From Chromera velia (lineage: Eukaryota; Sar; Chromeraceae): 22,436 bases of DNA. Within the stretch, counting starts at the first letter, position 1, and the number at the start of each line of letters is the position of its first letter. The stretch spans positions 1 through 22,436 of the forward strand of contig JAHBMJ010002128.1 in assembly GCA_018398765.1 (NCBI GenBank). Direction: 5' to 3'. The notes beneath the pieces were generated by a model that was not told where the DNA came from, searched no databases, and saw only the letters and a program-made list of their open reading frames with translations. This document shows positions 19,318 through 22,436 of the stretch, piece after piece. Both the position numbers and the translations under genes were made by a program.

Positions 19318-19371
19318 TGTTTATACGCCGTTAAGACACTGGAATGTTTATACGTCGTTAAGACACTGGAA
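19318..19371. repeat. Tandem 27-bp repeat inside the hAT-type element
   Basis: Two copies of a 27-bp unit beginning TGTTTATACG and ending GACACTGGAA, with one difference (GCCG against GTCG). Confidence 0.88.
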
Positions 19372-19999
19372 TGTTCAAAGATGACTAGCATGAACTTTTG
19401 ATGTCTAATTTGAAGTGCGAGGGCGGGGCGCGTGCCTGCATGGGCCGCAGCGTGCAGGCTCTAGGCCGCGCGGCATTGTGTCTGTCTTGTGTATCCTCAT
19501 ATGGATGCAAAACTGCCATCTGAAGCATCACTGTCTCCTTACATGAATTTTAGGGCTGCACACATGCATCGCCATAAAAAAAATAAGAGTGCTGGTCTGA
19601 GTCTCTTTTCATGTTGTTCCTATCCTTCAATTGATCTTTCTCCTTCAACAGTGATCAACACTGGTCAGGCAAATTTGTGTGCAAGTCCCGACTTTCGCTT
19701 AAATTCCGTTTGGAAAAATCTAAAAGCTACCTCTTTATTTGGACTTTCTTTTTTTTTCTTCCTCTTTATCTGTCTGTCTGTCTATTGAGACTCTGAACAC
19801 ACAGGGAGGAGAACGGAAGAGGGGGAGGAGGAGCGAAGGAAGGCCTGGGGGAAGCGGCGGGAAGAGCATCTTTCGTTTGATACCCCCCGTTTCGTCCTCT
19901 CCGTTTGGCTGTCTGTCTGTCTCAACATGTACGAATTCATGTGTATAAGGTGGGGCTTCTCTCTCTCTCTCTACAACTAACGAATTCCTTCTACAGGAC

Positions 20000-20190
20000 A
20001 AGCAAAAAAGCAGCGAGGATAAGCCTTTTTTCCTGCTTGTTCCGTATGTGTGTGTGTTTCATTCATGCGTCAGATCACACGAGGGAGAAAGTGCAAGAAG
20101 CAAAGAAGCAGCGAGAATGAGCCTTCTTTCCTACTTTTTCCGTGTGTGTGTGTTTTATTTATACGTCAGATCGCACGAGGGAGGGAGTGT
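20000..20190. repeat. Tandem 98-bp duplication inside the hAT-type element
   Basis: Unit one starts at 20000 (AAGCAAAAAAGCAGCGAG) and unit two at 20098 (AAGCAAAGAAGCAGCGAG). Both continue through TTTCCT, a TG run, CGTCAGATC and CACGAGGGAG. They differ at a scatter of positions, mostly transitions. Confidence 0.8.
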
Positions 20191-20660
20191 GTGTGTGTTA
20201 CCAGCCTCTGTGCAAGTCAATGTATCGCATCCGACTCGGCATGATCCAAGTCCATTGTCCGGCTGACCGATTCCGACGTGGCGACGCATCTGTTACCATG
20301 TATTGCTATGCAATATGCATCGATCTGATTCGATCAGCCTCAAGAACATGCATCCTCGATTCATGTAAGCAAACAGTTCTACACATAAGTTTTATGCCTC
20401 AATCCATAGACCGTTCTAGAAGACAGAAGTTGCGGAACAATCAAAAAAGCTAGAAAAAACTTTCTTAATTTTAATTTATCATTGTATTTTGTTTATTTTG
20501 TTTTATGAAGTGTGTTTAAATAATATTGTAACATCAGACTACATGTGATTTTTAAGTTTAAGAGTCATTTAGGTCGGTACCGAAAGATCCGATCCGAAAT
20601 CCGATACCAACCCCCCCTCTGGTACCGAGGTACCGAAAGTACCAAGACTTAACAACACTG

Positions 20661-20668
20661 AAAGTCTG
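20661..20668. repeat. Right target-site duplication AAAGTCTG
   Basis: Exact copy of 19160-19167, directly after the right inverted repeat. Confidence 0.88.
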
Positions 20669-22290
20669 ACTTGAAGGAAAATCTAGTCACCTTTTTCAAT
20701 AATTAAAGGATCGAAAACTATATGAATTAAGATTCAAAACTTAGTAACATGAATAAAAGCTGTAGATGAAAGCTAAACTGAGTAACATAAATTTTATTTA
20801 TAGCGGTTTTAAAGTTTAATAATATAGAAAAATAAAATATCTATATCCTAGTGTACCATTTATAATTTATAAATTTTGATATTTTTTTGTAGAAAATATA
20901 TTAAAAACGGAAAAATTTCTTTTTTTTAAAAAAAATATGTATGTACATGTTTAAAGCAACAAATTATATAGGAAAACATCATTTTACTCGAGCTTATATA
21001 CATTTTTACAATCATTCCCATAAATTTTTGTGACGTGTATGTACGTGTATACTGATCGTGCTCGCACCTCGCCTTATACCCCGGCGGCCCCCTGCCCTCT
21101 TGCATTGACCGTACGTGAATGAACTAGCCTGCGTGTAGATCTAAGTATATGTCTTTCCCAGGCCGTGATGAAAGGGAGCGCCTAGGTGAGCGCACCTTTT
21201 ATTATAATACAGTTGACGTCGGTTGTATATGCTTATTAGCTACATGAACTAGCATATGAATCAACACGGAGTCATGTTTCTGTTATATAAGACTAGGTAT
21301 AAGAGCATATAGAATCAAACTAATAGACACAAACTTGTTACAAAGTAAGCGAAAGAATAGCTATAGGGGAATAACAACAAACGCGCCTAGGCTGATTATG
21401 CCGCTGATAAACCTTCCTGCTAATGTATAAGCCCCGTTAGCACAAGCCCTGCATACTTGTTACAATTTTCCTATATAATTTCCATAAAAATAGGAATCTG
21501 AGAGTCTGAGACAGATTTCTCACATAAAATTTCCCATCAATTTTTCAATGATAAATTTTTTAAAGATTTTACTCCAGATCCGAGTCCAGCTCTAGATTTC
21601 ACTCAAATTTCTATTAACTAGCTAGTCTATAGATTTCACATCAATTTTGGCATTATTTTATAAAGATTTCCTAACGGTTTTCATCATGATAAATTTTTGT
21701 AGAGCTTAATTTTAGCTATAGATTTCATTTTACAATCATTTGCGCTCAATTTTGTTAAGTATGTAAGGCTCTCCAGCTAAGTCTAAGGCTAAGTGGTTTC
21801 TTGCACTAGAAGTTCAGAAATGATGAGACATAGAACCATAGGCAATAACGACGACGTAACGCATTAGATGATGTACCCGATAACCTATCATGATCATGAT
21901 GATAGAAATCCGGGCTATCATTTTAATAGCCTTACATAAGAGAAATAAATGGTGATTCAGAAACGAATAGATAGCTATTCTGTCGTGTCGCACGCAGAGT
22001 GAAACAATGAATGGCTTGTTTTTCTCCCGGGTACCTTGCAAATTTCTAAAAGCCCATACTGCATTGAAATTTGAAGGTCTTTTCGGGAAAATTGAGCGTC
22101 GCCAATTCAAATGAAAAGCCACACCAGTCTTGTGTCTCCCCCCACCTTCCCTTCCCTTCTCTGCTCTGCACCGCACAACTCGCAGAACGCTCTCATCCTC
22201 TCAGGGCCTCTCTCTGTGGATGGAGAGCCCCTTGCTGTTAAGTTTGTCCTCGTAACTGCAAATTGCATTGCACACGCATGCAGCCGCATG
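20669..22290. other. AT-rich intergenic DNA, no gene seen
   Basis: Strongly AT-rich from 20670 to about 21050, then a short GC-richer patch (about 21055-21200), then AT-rich again. Between about 21500 and 21735 the motif AGATTTC(A/C) followed by AATTTT recurs about every 40-60 bases, perhaps an old diverged repeat. No frame of convincing length or composition is present on either strand, and I recognise no RNA gene. Confidence 0.5.
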
Positions 22291-22291
22291 A

Positions 22292-22327
<36 letters not shown>

Positions 22328-22357
22328 GCACACGCACACACACGCACGCACACGCAC

Positions 22358-22436
<79 letters not shown>
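22291..22436. repeat. CT / CA / GA microsatellite block at the window edge
   Basis: CT repeats (about 22292-22310), then CA repeats with scattered CG steps (to 22408), then GA repeats (22409 to the end, continuing outside). The outer CT and GA tracts are complementary and could pair. Confidence 0.95.

Larger units (their letters stand above)
19168..20660. mobile_element. Non-autonomous hAT-type DNA transposon, 1,493 bp
   Basis: The left end CAGAGTTGTTAAGTC (19168-19182) and the inverted right end (20646-20660) match at 14 of 15 bases and begin CAG, as hAT ends do. An exact 8-bp duplication flanks them. Inside each end lie sub-terminal repeats: GGTACTTTCGGTACC at 19237-19251 and 19257-19271, and its reverse complement at 20629-20643. 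CCGATACCGACCCCCC-like sequence also occurs near both ends. No transposase frame is visible; the longest internal frames are short and Ser/Phe-rich. It would need a transposase from elsewhere. The near-intact ends and perfect duplication suggest a fairly recent insertion. Confidence 0.85.

Noticed and set aside
19489-20453. Open frames inside the hAT-type element as transposase or captured gene
   Set aside because: They are short, Ser/Phe- or Cys-rich, partly made of simple repeats, and show no hAT transposase motif.
22107-22407. Minus-strand Cys-Val repeat proteins at the right edge
   Set aside because: They are translations of the CA microsatellite.

Overview
This is eukaryotic nuclear DNA. 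It holds one large multi-exon gene with GT-AG introns, LTR and DNA transposons, and long micro- and minisatellites. Exons and introns alternate over 10 kb, splice signals are uniform, and there is no operon structure. The style suggests a protist or alga, perhaps an alveolate such as a chromerid, or a stramenopile. That placement is inference only; no ribosomal or organellar marker is present.

Left part (1-7812) is transposon territory. A minus-strand reading frame (1-1029, running off the left edge) looks like a decayed retroelement Gag. A complete Ty1/copia-type LTR retrotransposon follows at 1856-7807, with two 289-bp LTRs and a 5-bp target duplication GTGAG. Its gag-pol (2194-7467) keeps one reading frame through protease, integrase, reverse transcriptase and RNase H, yet carries 21 internal stop codons, 16 of them TAG. 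By eye the LTRs differ at about 25 sites, about 21 of them transitions, and about 12 of those are CpA/TpA (or TpG/TpA) exchanges. This looks like decay by CpA-to-TpA mutation, resembling the fungal RIP signature.

Middle (8439-18611) is the one gene I can support: a ten-exon plus-strand gene for a protein of about 2,116 residues. The exon phases I derived join without a break. The product combines a WD40-like beta-propeller region (about residues 80-1135), an ankyrin-like helical region (about 1137-1350), a six-helix ion channel resembling TRPV channels with the filter TIGMLGD (about 1350-1755), and a helical then disordered Pro/Ser/Gly-rich tail. All nine acceptors read TGCAG, and six of nine donors begin GTCAG. 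Intron 2 is mostly a hypervariable CACT/CACC minisatellite.

Right part (18612-22436) holds no gene I can support. A non-autonomous hAT-type element (19168-20660) has 15-bp terminal inverted repeats beginning CAG and an exact 8-bp target duplication AAAGTCTG. AT-rich unique DNA follows, then a CT/CA/GA microsatellite block at the window edge.
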